64,000 nucleotides of DNA from Sphingomonas sp. BT-65 (GTDB lineage Bacteria > Pseudomonadota > Alphaproteobacteria > Sphingomonadales > Sphingomonadaceae), in NCBI RefSeq assembly GCF_026107375.2, contig NZ_JAPCIA010000001.1, positions 2,480,001 through 2,544,000 of the forward strand, in the 5' to 3' direction. This document shows positions 1-8,716 of the stretch, piece after piece (position 1 is the stretch's first letter; every line of letters starts with the position of its first letter). A program made the translations under genes and the position numbers. The notes under the pieces were generated by a model that was not told the origin of the DNA, ran no database searches, and saw nothing but the letters and a program-made list of their open reading frames with translations.

Positions 1-198
1 CAGGTGCAGCGCGCGCGCGTCCTCGCCCGGCCGGGCATGACGGTCGCGCGCTTCGAGTCGATCCTGGCCAGGCAAATGCCCGATGCGGAGAAGCGCGAGC
101 GTGCCGATTTCGTGATTCCGACGGGCGGTTCGCTAGCCGAGACGCGTGAAGCGGTACGCACTGTGATCGCTTGCCTAGCGGGCGCGGAAGGCCGATAA
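1..198 (+). CDS. coaE: Dephospho-CoA kinase, C-terminal part
   Basis: This is the last 65 residues of dephospho-CoA kinase, which phosphorylates the 3' hydroxyl of dephospho-CoA with ATP in the final step of coenzyme A synthesis. The tail has the family's lid and C-terminal helix pattern, with [12 protein letters not shown] followed by a [16 protein letters not shown] stretch and a closing TGG turn. The gene begins upstream of the window, so its start is not visible. It ends only 7 bases before dnaQ, an order (coaE-dnaQ) common in alphaproteobacteria. Confidence 0.9.
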   Translation, partial: QVQRARVLARPGMTVARFESILARQMPDAEKRERADFVIPTGGSLAETREAVRTVIACLAGAEGR

Positions 199-205
199 TC
201 GCGCG

Positions 206-895
206 ATGCGGGAAATCGTTTTCGATACCGAAACGACCGGGCTCAGCTTCAATGCAGGGCACCGGCTGGTGGAGATCGGCTGTGTCGAGCTGGTCAATCG
301 CGTGCCGACCGGGCGCAGCTTCCATCGCTACCTCAACCCCGATCGCGACATGCCGGCCGAGGCGTTCGCGGTGCACGGCCTGTCCGCGGCGTTCCTCGCC
401 GACAAGCCGCGCTTCTCCGAGGTCTGCGACGAGCTGATCGCGTTTCTCGGCGATTGCCCGCTGATCGCGCACAACGCGATGTTCGACTTCGGCTTCATCA
501 ACGGCGAGCTCGGCGCATGCCAGCGGCCGCTGCTCCAGGTCGAGCGCATCGTCGACACGCTGACGCTGGCGCGCGCGCGGCATCCGGGCGCCAAGCACAC
601 GCTCGACGCGCTGTGCGTGCGCTACGGCATCGACCTTAGCGCGCGCGAGCTGCACGGCGCGCTGCTCGACGCGCAGCTGCTCGCGCAAGTGTTCATTGAG
701 CTCACCGGCGGGCGCCAGATCACGCTTGGCCTCGCGGTCGAGGCCGCCGCGCGCGAGCGGGTCGAGATCGCGGCGGTACGGAGCAATGCCCGTCCGGCGC
801 GCGTTTTCGCACCGAGCGATGAAGAACTGGCCCGCCATTCGGCGTTCATGGCCGGGTTCGAGGAGCCTTTATGGGGCACGCCGGCGTCCGGTTGA
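206..895 (+). CDS. dnaQ: DNA polymerase III epsilon subunit (3'-5' proofreading exonuclease)
   Basis: The 229-residue protein carries all three exonuclease motifs of the DnaQ DEDDh family: ExoI with D7, T8 and E9 (DTETTG), ExoII around H89-N90 and D94 (HNAMFDFGF), and ExoIII with H150 and D155 (HGALLDAQLL). It removes misincorporated bases as part of the replicative polymerase core in the cytoplasm. Length fits the family (about 240 residues). It directly follows coaE and lies 50 bases before hpf. The C-terminal 50 residues are less conserved and would hold the polymerase-binding segment. Confidence 0.95.
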   Translation: MREIVFDTETTGLSFNAGHRLVEIGCVELVNRVPTGRSFHRYLNPDRDMPAEAFAVHGLSAAFLADKPRFSEVCDELIAFLGDCPLIAHNAMFDFGFINGELGACQRPLLQVERIVDTLTLARARHPGAKHTLDALCVRYGIDLSARELHGALLDAQLLAQVFIELTGGRQITLGLAVEAAARERVEIAAVRSNARPARVFAPSDEELARHSAFMAGFEEPLWGTPASG

Positions 896-944
896 CGGTC
901 GCCAGGCGCGTTCCTAGGTGCTCCTCATATTGACGGAGGAAGTT

Positions 945-1523
945 ATGGATATCCGGGTTTCGGGTCATCGGGTCGATACGGGCAATGCCATCCGGCAGCA
1001 CGTGGAAGACCGGCTCCAGGGTATCGCCGACAAATATTTCTCCCGCGCAATTTCGGCCCAGGCGACCTTCGGCAAGGGGCCGCACGACTATGGCTTCACC
1101 TGCGACATCGTGGCGCATGTGATGCAGGGCCTGGTGCTCAAGGGTTCGCACGCCGCACAAGAAGCGCATCTCGCCTTCGACGGTGCCGCCGACAAGATCG
1201 AGAAGCAGCTGCGCCGCTACGTCCGGCGGCTCAAGGACCGCAACAACGGCCATGCCCAGGCGGCGCTCGAGGCGGCCTATGACGCCGGCTACACCGTCTT
1301 CCAGATCGGCGACGAGGAGGAAGAGGTCGCGGACGCGCCGCCGGTTATCGCCGAGACCCGGGTCGACGTGCCCGACGCCAGCGTGTCCGACGCGGTGATG
1401 ATGCTCGACCTGCGCAACACCAACGCGCTGCTGTTCAAGAACACCGGCACCGGCAACTACAATATGGTGTATCGCCGCGCGGACGGCACGATCGGCTGGG
1501 TCGAGCCCAACCGGGCCGCCTGA
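945..1523 (+). CDS. hpf: Long-form ribosome hibernation promoting factor
   Basis: A 192-residue ribosome-associated protein. The N-terminal domain (about 1-100) has the HPF/YfiA fold pattern beginning MDIRVSGHRV. The C-terminal domain (about 130-190), with its AVMMLDLRN and VVYRRADGTIGWVEP-like segments, is the dimerisation domain of the long form that stacks ribosomes into 100S particles in stationary phase. I start at the ATG at 945 because a strong ribosome site (ggagga) lies 6 bases upstream; a GTG at 918 in frame would add 9 residues without support. It is followed 10 bases later by ptsN, the usual pairing. Confidence 0.94.
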   Translation: MDIRVSGHRVDTGNAIRQHVEDRLQGIADKYFSRAISAQATFGKGPHDYGFTCDIVAHVMQGLVLKGSHAAQEAHLAFDGAADKIEKQLRRYVRRLKDRNNGHAQAALEAAYDAGYTVFQIGDEEEEVADAPPVIAETRVDVPDASVSDAVMMLDLRNTNALLFKNTGTGNYNMVYRRADGTIGWVEPNRAA

Positions 1524-1533
1524 TCGACGCGCG

Positions 1534-2004
1534 ATGAACGATCTGAGCGATCTGTTGAAACCCGAAGCGGTGCGTTCGGGAACCGCGGCGGGCAGCAAGA
1601 AGAAACTCTTCGCCCTGCTCGGCGAGGTCGCGGACGCGGCCTATTCGCTCGACGCCACCGCGGTCACCGAGCGGCTGAGCGAGCGCGAAAAGCTCGGCTC
1701 GACCGGGTTCGGCGGGGGCATCGCGATTCCGCACGGCAAGATGCCGGGCCTCACCGGGGTGTGCGGGCTGTTCGTGCGGCTCGACAAGCCGCTCGACTTC
1801 GCCTCGGTCGACGATCTGCCGGTCGACCTGGTGTTCGCTTTGCTCTCGCCGCCCGACGCGGGGGGCGAGCATCTGAAGGCGCTCGCGCGGGTCTCGCGGC
1901 GGCTGCGTGACCGCGCCTTCATCGCCAAGCTGCGCGGTGCCGCGTCTGCCGACGCGCTCTACGCATTGCTCGCAGGGACCGAGACGCGTGACGCCGCCGC
2001 CTGA
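1534..2004 (+). CDS. ptsN: PTS IIA-like nitrogen regulatory protein EIIA-Ntr
   Basis: A 156-residue EIIA domain of the nitrogen-related phosphotransferase system. The phosphorylated histidine is H67 in GIAIPHGK, inside the conserved STGFGGGIAIPHGK region. In the cytoplasm it receives phosphate from NPr and acts as a regulator rather than a sugar carrier, typically tuning potassium and nitrogen responses. The hpf-ptsN order is conserved across proteobacteria. No sugar-specific PTS component lies nearby. Confidence 0.95.
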   Translation: MNDLSDLLKPEAVRSGTAAGSKKKLFALLGEVADAAYSLDATAVTERLSEREKLGSTGFGGGIAIPHGKMPGLTGVCGLFVRLDKPLDFASVDDLPVDLVFALLSPPDAGGEHLKALARVSRRLRDRAFIAKLRGAASADALYALLAGTETRDAAA

Positions 2005-2464
2005 GCCGGCGCCCATGCCGGCAGTCGGGGCGGAGGCGCATTACCGCGCGCTCGAAGCGCTCTATGCCGCGGCGCCGATCAACCGCTTCTTCGACTCGCG
2101 GCTCGAGATTCCGGCGAGCGGGCAGGCGCGGATCCACTTCACGATCGACGAACGGCACTTCCATGCCGGCGGCGCTGCGCACGGCACCAGCTATTTCAAG
2201 ATGCTGGACGATGCCGCCTTCTATGCCTGCAACAGCCTGGTGACCGACCGCTTCCTGCTCACCACTGCGTTCAACCTGCTCTTCACCAAGCCGCTCGGGC
2301 CCGGGCCGGTGACCGCCGAAGGGCGCTGGGTGAGCGGGCAGCGCCGCGTGTTCGTCGCGGAGGCGCGGCTGATCGACGCGAGCGGCGAGGAGGCGGCGCG
2401 CGGCACCGGTACCTTCATGAAATCGCGCATCCCGCTCGCCGGGCTTCCCGGCTACCGCGGCTGA
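1988..2464 (+). CDS. PaaI-type hotdog-fold thioesterase
   Basis: A 158-residue protein with the hotdog fold of PaaI/YigI-type acyl-CoA thioesterases: an HFHAGGAAHGTSYFKMLDDAAFYA helix region, then paired strands ending in an ARGTGTFMK segment. The substrate cannot be read from sequence. The chosen GTG start overlaps the end of ptsN by 17 bases and has an agggac ribosome site 8 bases upstream; an ATG at 2015 would give 149 residues but has no ribosome site. The next gene overlaps its stop (TGATG), so the two are probably translated together. Confidence 0.8.
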   Translation: MTPPPEPAPMPAVGAEAHYRALEALYAAAPINRFFDSRLEIPASGQARIHFTIDERHFHAGGAAHGTSYFKMLDDAAFYACNSLVTDRFLLTTAFNLLFTKPLGPGPVTAEGRWVSGQRRVFVAEARLIDASGEEAARGTGTFMKSRIPLAGLPGYRG

Positions 2465-2802
2465 TGGCGCGGCTGGCGAGCGGGCTGGTGGTCAGCGCGC
2501 TCATCCGGCGGGTCAATGCCGCGGGCGGCAGCGCGATGGTGCTGGCCAGGGGCGAGGCGGAGGCGGGCGCGATCCTAGTGCTCGCGCTCGACCGCGGCGG
2601 CGATCCGCGCTTCTTCGAACGCGGGATCGGCCCCGACGGACTGCCTGCGCTGGTGCGCAGCGGGCCCGCTGACATGGCCGATGAGGCAGCAGTTTCAAGC
2701 TATTGGCAACGCCGCCGCGAGCGTGATCGCGATCTGTGGGTGATCGAACTGGATATCGCGGGGGCGGAACGGTTCGCCGCTGAAACGATGTTGAGCGGTT
2801 GA
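2464..2802 (+). CDS. DUF1491 family protein
   Basis: A 112-residue protein matching the DUF1491 family of alphaproteobacteria, seen in the ALIRRVNAAGGSAMVLARG and ALDRGGDPRFFERG segments and the YWQRRRERDRDLWVIELD end. The function is unknown. It has no signal peptide or membrane segment, so it is probably cytoplasmic. Its ATG overlaps the stop of the thioesterase gene, pointing to translational coupling, but this gives no firm functional hint. Confidence 0.8.
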   Translation: MARLASGLVVSALIRRVNAAGGSAMVLARGEAEAGAILVLALDRGGDPRFFERGIGPDGLPALVRSGPADMADEAAVSSYWQRRRERDRDLWVIELDIAGAERFAAETMLSG

Positions 2803-2901
2803 CGCAGCGCAGCATCGGCGTCAAAGACGCGCGCACATATCAAGAGCGTTGTGCCGTAGGCGTGTGAAGCCGCCGGTTACGCAGTCGGGGGGACAGCCCG
2901 A

Positions 2902-2933
2902 CCGGTCCTCCGAACAAGAGGAAAAGGGACCGG
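2902..2933 (+). promoter_or_regulatory. Inverted repeat in the leader of the SleB-type hydrolase gene
   Basis: A perfect 7-bp inverted repeat (CCGGTCC at 2902-2908, GGACCGG at 2927-2933) with an 18-base purine-rich loop lies 33 bases before the hydrolase start. It could form a leader hairpin. There is no T run, so it is not an intrinsic terminator. Confidence 0.3.
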
Positions 2934-2965
2934 ATCGCGCGCCAACCGCATAGTATCGAAGTTGA

Positions 2966-3619
2966 ATGTCCTTTTCTGCACGGGCCGCGCTCATCGCGGC
3001 TGTGACTCTTACCTTTGCCGCAGGCATTGGCGCGACCGCCCCGGGTGTGGCCCGGGAAGCCGAGAAGACGCCGCTTGCGGGGATCAACGATCCCGTCGTC
3101 CAGCAAGTTCCCACCATGGGCGAAGCGCTTGCCGATCTCGAGACCGAGACGCCGGCCACTCCCGCTCCCAGCGAACCCACGATCGATGACGGCGCGGCCG
3201 ATGCCGACTATGCGACGCTCGCCGCCGCGGTCGCCGCGCAGTCGCTCGGGACCGACGATGCCGAGCTCAACTGCCTCGCAATCGGCGTCTATTACGAATC
3301 CAAGGGCGAGCCGCTCGAAGGCCAGCTCGCGGTGGCCGAGGTGATCCTCAACCGCGCCGAATCGGGTCGTTTCCCGCGCACCGTGTGCGGCGTGCTCACC
3401 CAGCGCGGCCAGTTCTCCTTCGTGCGCGGCGGCAAGCTGCCGCAGCCGCCCGAAAGCGCGCGCGCGTGGAAGACCGCGCTTGCGGTGGCGAAGGTCGCGA
3501 GGGGCGACATGTGGGACAGCCGCGTGTCGAAGGCGCTCTATTTCCACGCCCGCCACGTCTCGCCCGGCTGGCGCCGTGCGCGCGTCGGCAGCGTCGGCAA
3601 CCACATCTTCTACCGCTAA
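2966..3619 (+). CDS. SleB-type cell wall hydrolase
   Basis: A 217-residue secreted protein. Residues 1-30 form a signal peptide (hydrophobic AALIAAVTLTFAAGI, then an Ala-rich cleavage region), followed by a low-complexity linker and a Hydrolase_2 (SleB) domain from about residue 105. That domain shows the catalytic glutamate context YYESKGEPLEGQLAVAEVILNR and the FSFVRGG and ALYFHA segments. Proteins of this family cut peptidoglycan as lytic transglycosylases. In a non-sporulating alphaproteobacterium the role is wall remodelling rather than germination. It has its own leader of about 160 bases. Confidence 0.88.
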   Translation: MSFSARAALIAAVTLTFAAGIGATAPGVAREAEKTPLAGINDPVVQQVPTMGEALADLETETPATPAPSEPTIDDGAADADYATLAAAVAAQSLGTDDAELNCLAIGVYYESKGEPLEGQLAVAEVILNRAESGRFPRTVCGVLTQRGQFSFVRGGKLPQPPESARAWKTALAVAKVARGDMWDSRVSKALYFHARHVSPGWRRARVGSVGNHIFYR

Positions 3620-3657
3620 CGCTTCCGTTCGTTCGTCAAATGTTCTAGGTTGCGGAG

Positions 3658-4152
3658 ATGGTTTCAGCTGTCCCTGCTGCCGAATCGGACCTTGCGCCGC
3701 TGGTCACCGCCGAGGTGACTCGCGGCGTTTGCCGCATGCTGCTGCGCCATGACTGCGTGGCGATGGCGGAGGTGCCGCTGGGCGACGGCCGCCGCGCCGA
3801 CCTCATGGCGCTCAATGCGCGGGGCGAGATCATCATCGTCGAGGTCAAGGTGTCGCGCGCCGACCTGCTCGGCGACGGCAAATGGACCGACTATCTCGCG
3901 CATTGCGACCGCTTCTTCTGGGCGGTGCCGGCGGGGTTCGACCTGTCGCCGCTCGACACGCCGGGATTCCTGCCCGAGCGCGCCGGCGTGATCGTCGCCG
4001 ACCGCTACGACGCAGCGATCGCGCGCGAGGCGCAGACCGTGCCGCTGGCGAGCGCGACGCGGCGCAAATGCACGCTCGCCTTCGCCCGCCGCGCCGCGCG
4101 CCGGGTGATCACGCTCACTGATCCCGACGCCGACGGGCTCGGCTGGGGCTAG
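3658..4152 (+). CDS. mmcB: MmcB family DNA repair protein (PD-(D/E)XK nuclease fold)
   Basis: A 164-residue protein with a restriction-like nuclease core: E38, then D48 in RADLMALN, then E62-x-K64 in IIIVEVKVSRADLL. This matches the MmcB family of alphaproteobacteria, members of the SOS/mitomycin-C response in Caulobacter. The exact DNA substrate is unknown. The gene ends overlapping by 4 bases with the convergent ankyrin gene. I see no obvious SOS operator in the 39 bases upstream. Confidence 0.82.
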   Translation: MVSAVPAAESDLAPLVTAEVTRGVCRMLLRHDCVAMAEVPLGDGRRADLMALNARGEIIIVEVKVSRADLLGDGKWTDYLAHCDRFFWAVPAGFDLSPLDTPGFLPERAGVIVADRYDAAIAREAQTVPLASATRRKCTLAFARRAARRVITLTDPDADGLGWG

Positions 4153-4748
4153 AAGCTGGGCCCGGAGACCGCGCGCTTCTCGATCTTCGGCGCATCCTTG
4201 AGCATTTGTGCGATCACCGGCGAGCGCATGTCGCGCGCCGCATAATCGCGCGCGTTCATGCCCGCCAGGCGATCGCGCTGATCGGGATCCGCCTTCTCGT
4301 TGAGCAAGGTGCGGACCAGCTCGGCGTCGCGCCGCTGGACCGCGCGGATCAGCGGGGTCTCGCCGCCATTATTGGCGAGGTTGACGTTCGCCTGCCTGGC
4401 CAGCAACCGCGCCACGCCCTCGGGCCAGTTCGCCTCGACCGCCAGCATCAGCGGCGAATTGCCCGCGCCGTCCTGCAGATTGGGGTTGCCGCCGCGCGCG
4501 AGGATGAAGTTGAGGTAGGTCATGTCGCGGCGCCTGGCGACGATGTGGATCGCCGCCTCGCCCTTCTCGTCGCGGACGTTGACGATCGTCTGGCCCGGCG
4601 CGTTGAGGAACTCGGTGACCTTGTTGCCGTCCTGTTCGCGCACGGCTTTGAGGAAATTGTAGCTGTCGGAATATTGCTGAGCGGCAGCCGGCAGCGCCAA
4701 CGCAAGCAGCGCCGCGGCGAGTACGGGCCGGGACGAACGGAAAGACAT
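4149..4748 (-). CDS. Exported ankyrin-repeat protein
   Basis: A 199-residue protein with a signal peptide (residues 1-23, ending PAAAQQ) and three to four ankyrin repeats from about residue 60 to 165, seen in the GEAAIHIVARRRD, GNSPLMLAVEANW and GETPLIRAVQRRDAELVRTLL units. Ankyrin repeats bind partner proteins; here the partner would be periplasmic. It is divergent from the SCO gene, with 71 bases between their start codons. Confidence 0.85.
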   Translation of the reverse strand: MSFRSSRPVLAAALLALALPAAAQQYSDSYNFLKAVREQDGNKVTEFLNAPGQTIVNVRDEKGEAAIHIVARRRDMTYLNFILARGGNPNLQDGAGNSPLMLAVEANWPEGVARLLARQANVNLANNGGETPLIRAVQRRDAELVRTLLNEKADPDQRDRLAGMNARDYAARDMRSPVIAQMLKDAPKIEKRAVSGPSF

Positions 4749-4819
4749 GATCGGACAATGCCCCTGATGGATCGGAAACCTTGCAACGCGGCAAGTATCA
4801 GATCATGGCGGGTAGCGCC

Positions 4820-5413
4820 ATGAACAGGTTGCTCGTCCCCGCACTCGCCCTCGCTTTTGCCGTCGCTGGTTGCGGCGAGGCCACGCCTGCCAAGAAATCG
4901 CTCGCCGACGCGCCGCTTGCCGGCGCTTCGATCGGCGGCCCGTTCACGCTGGTGAATGGCGACGGCAAGCCGGTCAAGGACACTGACTTCGCCGGCAAAT
5001 ACCGCATCATGTATTTCGGCTACACCTTCTGCCCCGACGTCTGCCCGGTCGACGTGCAGAATATCGGCGGCGCGATGAAGCTGCTCGACAAGCAGAAGCC
5101 CGAGCTGTCGGCGCAGATCGTGCCGGTCTTCGTCACGATCGATCCCGCGCGCGACACGCCCAAAGTGGTCAAGGAATTCACCCAGGCCTTCTATCCCCGC
5201 ATGGTCGGCCTCACCGGCACGCCGGCGCAGGTCGACGCCGCAGCCAAGGCCTATCGCGTGCCCTATGCCAAGCGCGAGACGCCGAGCGGTTACCTTATGG
5301 ATCACGGTCGCCAGGCTTACCTCATGGGTACCAAGGGCGAGCCGATCGCGTTGCTGCCGCAGGACCAGAACCCGCAGGCGATCGTGGCGGAGATCGAGCG
5401 CTGGATCGGGTGA
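4820..5413 (+). CDS. SCO1/SenC family copper chaperone lipoprotein
   Basis: A 197-residue membrane-anchored periplasmic protein. The start at 4820 places a lipoprotein signal directly at the N-terminus (lipobox LAFAVAGC, C18); an upstream ATG at 4781 would bury it. The copper site is C71 and C75 (FCPDVCPVD) with H162 (LMDHGRQAYL), as in SCO proteins that deliver copper to the CuA centre of cytochrome c oxidase. It overlaps the following YcgN gene by 4 bases (GTGA), so they form an operon. Confidence 0.93.
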   Translation: MNRLLVPALALAFAVAGCGEATPAKKSLADAPLAGASIGGPFTLVNGDGKPVKDTDFAGKYRIMYFGYTFCPDVCPVDVQNIGGAMKLLDKQKPELSAQIVPVFVTIDPARDTPKVVKEFTQAFYPRMVGLTGTPAQVDAAAKAYRVPYAKRETPSGYLMDHGRQAYLMGTKGEPIALLPQDQNPQAIVAEIERWIG

Positions 5414-5838
5414 AGCCCTTCTGGGAGCAGCCGCTCTCGAGCCTTGACCGCGCGCAATGGGAGGCATTGTGCGACGGCTGTGGCAAATGCTGTCTGCACA
5501 AGATCGAGGACGAGGATACCGGCGAGCTCTACGCCACCAACGTCGCGTGCCGGCTGCTCGACCGGCATGCGGGCAGGTGCAGCGACTATAAGCACCGCCA
5601 CGCCTATGTCGCCGAGTGCGTTCGCCTCAACGCGAATAATGTCGACGACATCGCCTGGCTGCCACAGACCTGCGCCTATCGCTTGCGCGCGGCAGGCGAG
5701 AAATTGCCTGACTGGCACTATCTGGTGAGCGGCGACCGCGAGAGCGTGCACAAAGCGGGTGAATCGGTGCGCGGCTGGACGATCTCCGAGGATGTCGCCG
5801 GCGATCTCGAGCACCACATGGTCGACAAGGCGCTGTGA
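5410..5838 (+). CDS. YcgN family cysteine-cluster protein
   Basis: A 142-residue protein of the YcgN/YkgJ type. The N-terminal cluster C21, C24, C27, C28 (LCDGCGKCC) and later cysteines C47, C57, C69 and C86 suggest binding of a metal or iron-sulfur cluster. Its role is not established. The GTG start overlaps the SCO stop and the gene overlaps the next one by 4 bases, so SCO, YcgN and the peptidase are co-translated. Confidence 0.85.
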   Translation: MKPFWEQPLSSLDRAQWEALCDGCGKCCLHKIEDEDTGELYATNVACRLLDRHAGRCSDYKHRHAYVAECVRLNANNVDDIAWLPQTCAYRLRAAGEKLPDWHYLVSGDRESVHKAGESVRGWTISEDVAGDLEHHMVDKAL

Positions 5839-6509
5839 CCCGGGGGATCGAGGTCGTCCGGCATCCGCGCGCGCGGCGGATGAAGCTCTCGGTCGACAAT
5901 GCCACCGGGCAGGTCCGGCTCACCCTGCCGCCGCGCGCGCCGGTCGGCCCGGCGCTGCGCTGGGCCGAGCAGCAGCAGGAATGGATCGCGCGGGCGCTCG
6001 AACGCCGCATCGCGCCCGTGCCGTTCGTGCCGGGGGCGGCGATCCTGTATCTTGGGGAAGAGGTCGGCCTTGGCTGGGACAGCGGCTTTCCCCGCACGCC
6101 GGTGCTCGATGACGGACAGCTGATCGCCGGAGGCCCGCGCGAGGGCTATGAACGCCGGATCGAACGCTGGCTGCGCAAGACCGCGCTCGACAGGCTGAGC
6201 GCGGAGACTGGCGAATATGCCGCGAAAGCCGGGGTGACCGTCAGCCGCGTTGCGATCGGCGATCCCAAGGGACGCTGGGGAAGCTGCGCGTCATCGGGCG
6301 TGATCCGCTACAGCTGGCGGCTGATCCTCGCCCCGCCCGCGGTGCGCCGCGCGACCGTGGCGCATGAGGTGGCGCATCGGGTGCATATGAACCACAGCTC
6401 GGCTTTCCATGCCGTGGTGCGCGAGCTCTACGGCAAGGATCCGGTTCGCGAGCGCGCCTGGCTGCGCGCCAACGCGATGCGGCTTCACTCGTTCGGGCGC
6501 GAATCCTGA
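5835..6509 (+). CDS. YgjP-like (DUF45) zinc metallopeptidase
   Basis: A 224-residue cytoplasmic protein with the DUF45/YgjP arrangement: a KGRWGSCASSGVIRYSWRLILAP block and the zinc motif HEVAH at 177-181, with a further histidine at 187 or 192 as third ligand. Members are predicted gluzincin-type metallopeptidases; substrates are unknown. GTG start overlapping the YcgN stop. Its last 25 bases overlap the convergent PBP1A gene. Confidence 0.88.
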   Translation: MTRGIEVVRHPRARRMKLSVDNATGQVRLTLPPRAPVGPALRWAEQQQEWIARALERRIAPVPFVPGAAILYLGEEVGLGWDSGFPRTPVLDDGQLIAGGPREGYERRIERWLRKTALDRLSAETGEYAAKAGVTVSRVAIGDPKGRWGSCASSGVIRYSWRLILAPPAVRRATVAHEVAHRVHMNHSSAFHAVVRELYGKDPVRERAWLRANAMRLHSFGRES

Positions 6510-8602
6510 GGCTGACGAGGCGCGTCACGCGGCGGATCGCGCGGGGGTAGCCGATCGTCGGGTTCGCGCGCGGGCGGCGGATTGCGCTGGCCGCGGCCGG
6601 TCATCCGGTCGAGCCAGTCCTGGTCGATCGTGCCGTCTTCCCCGCCCTCGATTCCCGGGTCCGCCTCGGGCCCTTGCAGCGCGCCGGGATTGACCTCGTC
6701 GCGCGGGACCGGGTTGCCGTCCTCGTCGACGAACAGGCCGTTGTCGGGCTCGCCATAGACTTCCTGGTCGGGTTCGATCTGCCATTCGGGCAGCGTCACC
6801 TCGGTCTCGAACTCCTCGACCGGGCGTCCCGCCACGGCCGGCCGCATGAAGGCGGCGAAGGCGCGCGCCGGCGCGGTGCCGCCCTGCAGCCCGCCGACTG
6901 CCCTGGCATCGTCGCGGCCCATCCACACGCCGGTGGTGAGGCCCGAGGAGAAGCCGAGGAACCAGCCATCCTTGTTCGAGCTGGTCGTGCCGGTCTTGCC
7001 CGCCACCGGCCGCCCGATCTGCGCCGCGCGGCCGGTGCCGGTGGCGACCGCGGTCTGCAGCAGGTCGGTCATCTGCGCGGCGACATAGGGCGCAACCAGC
7101 ACGCGCGAGGTATCCACCTCGTGCTGGTAGATCACCGCGCCGTTCGCGGTGACGCGGGTGATCGCATAGGGGGTGACCGCGACGCCCTTCTGCCCGACCG
7201 AGGCGAAGGCGCGGGTCATGTCGATGAGGCGGACGTTGCTGGTGCCGAGCACCATCGCCGGCTGGGTGTTGATCGGCGTGGTGATGCCGAAGCGGCGCGC
7301 CATGTCGGCGACCGTGCCGAAGCCGACCTCCTGGCCGAGCTTGGCGGCGATCGTGTTGATAGAATAGGCGAAGGCCGAGCGCAGCGTCATCTCGCCCGAG
7401 AAGCGGCCCGAGCTGTTGCGCGGGCTCCAGCCGTTGATCGTCACCGCCTCGTCGACCAGCCGGTCCTCGACCTTGTGCCCCGCCTCGAGCGCGGCGAGAT
7501 AGACGAACAGCTTGAACGCCGAACCCGGCTGGCGCGTCGCCTGGGTCGCGCGGTTGTAGATCGAGGAGACATAGTCGCGCCCGCCGACCATCGCGCGCAC
7601 CGCACCGTCGCGGTCGAGGCTGACCAGCGCGCCCTGCGCCCCTGCCGGTGTGTTGGCCTGGATCGCCTGGGTCGCGGCGTTCTGCATGCGCAGGTCGATC
7701 GTGGTCCACACGTCGAGCGGGGCGACAGTCTCGTCGATCAGCACCTCGAGCTGGGGCAGCGCCCAGTCGGTGAAGTAGCGCACGCTGTTCTGCTTGGGCG
7801 GCGCGGCGAGCTTGACCTCGGCCGGCCGCGCGGCGTCGGCCTGGGCGCGGGTGAGCGTACCGGTCTCGACCATCACGTTGAGCACCACGCTGGCGCGGCC
7901 GATCGCGGCTTCGGCGTCGGCGGTGGGCGAATAGCGCGACGGCGCCTTGACCAGCCCCGCGATCACCGCGGCTTCGGACAAAGTGAGGTTAGTCGCGGGA
8001 TGACCGAAAAAGGTGCGCGAGGCGGCGTCGATGCCATAGGCGCCGCCGCCGAAATAGACCTTGTTGAGGTAGAGTTCGAGGATCTGGTCCTTGGTGAATT
8101 TGCGCTCGAGCGCCAGCGCCAGGATCATCTCGCGCGCCTTGCGGCCGAAATCGTACTTGTTCGACAGGAATACGGTGCGCGCGACCTGCTGGGTGATGGT
8201 CGATCCGCCCTGCAGCCGGCGGTCGGTGCCGCGATTGTCCACCGCGAACTTGGCGATGCGCGCCAGCGCCACCGGATCGACGCCCCAGTGCGAGCGGAAG
8301 CGCCGGTCCTCGATCGCGACCATCGCGTCGCGCATCGGTGCGGGGATCTGGCTATAGGGGATCCATTCGCCATAGCTCGGGCCGAGCGAGACGATCACCG
8401 TCCCGTCCGCGGCATGGACGCGGATCATCTGGCCGTTGGGCGAGGATTTGAGCTCGTCGAAGCTCGGCAGCGAGGCGCGCGCGGTATAGACCGCGATGGC
8501 GAGGGCAATGAAGCCGGCGAGCGCGAGTGTCACGCCACCGATCAACACCCATTTCAGGATGCGGCGAACTTTCGACGGGCGTGCGGGGGATTTTCTGGGC
8601 AT
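6485..8602 (-). CDS. Class A penicillin-binding protein (PBP1A family)
   Basis: A 705-residue bifunctional peptidoglycan synthase. One membrane anchor (about 16-41) leads into a GT51 glycosyltransferase with the catalytic EDRRF motif (E98) and QGGSTITQQ (131-139), then a transpeptidase with S361-AFK364, S414-IN416 and K536-TGT. It polymerises lipid II and cross-links the stem peptides on the periplasmic face. The last 80 residues are Pro/Arg/Asp-rich and probably disordered. Convergent overlap with the YgjP-like gene at its 3' end. Confidence 0.95.
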   Translation of the reverse strand: MPRKSPARPSKVRRILKWVLIGGVTLALAGFIALAIAVYTARASLPSFDELKSSPNGQMIRVHAADGTVIVSLGPSYGEWIPYSQIPAPMRDAMVAIEDRRFRSHWGVDPVALARIAKFAVDNRGTDRRLQGGSTITQQVARTVFLSNKYDFGRKAREMILALALERKFTKDQILELYLNKVYFGGGAYGIDAASRTFFGHPATNLTLSEAAVIAGLVKAPSRYSPTADAEAAIGRASVVLNVMVETGTLTRAQADAARPAEVKLAAPPKQNSVRYFTDWALPQLEVLIDETVAPLDVWTTIDLRMQNAATQAIQANTPAGAQGALVSLDRDGAVRAMVGGRDYVSSIYNRATQATRQPGSAFKLFVYLAALEAGHKVEDRLVDEAVTINGWSPRNSSGRFSGEMTLRSAFAYSINTIAAKLGQEVGFGTVADMARRFGITTPINTQPAMVLGTSNVRLIDMTRAFASVGQKGVAVTPYAITRVTANGAVIYQHEVDTSRVLVAPYVAAQMTDLLQTAVATGTGRAAQIGRPVAGKTGTTSSNKDGWFLGFSSGLTTGVWMGRDDARAVGGLQGGTAPARAFAAFMRPAVAGRPVEEFETEVTLPEWQIEPDQEVYGEPDNGLFVDEDGNPVPRDEVNPGALQGPEADPGIEGGEDGTIDQDWLDRMTGRGQRNPPPAREPDDRLPPRDPPRDAPRQPQDSRPNE

Positions 8603-8716
8603 CTGAGCTGGCGCGAACCTACCGGCGAACCGCTCGGCTCACAAGCTGGTCGATCATTTGGATATGCGGCGCCGGCCGGCGCCGCGAAATGCGCTTCGCG
8701 CATTTCCAAACAGCGC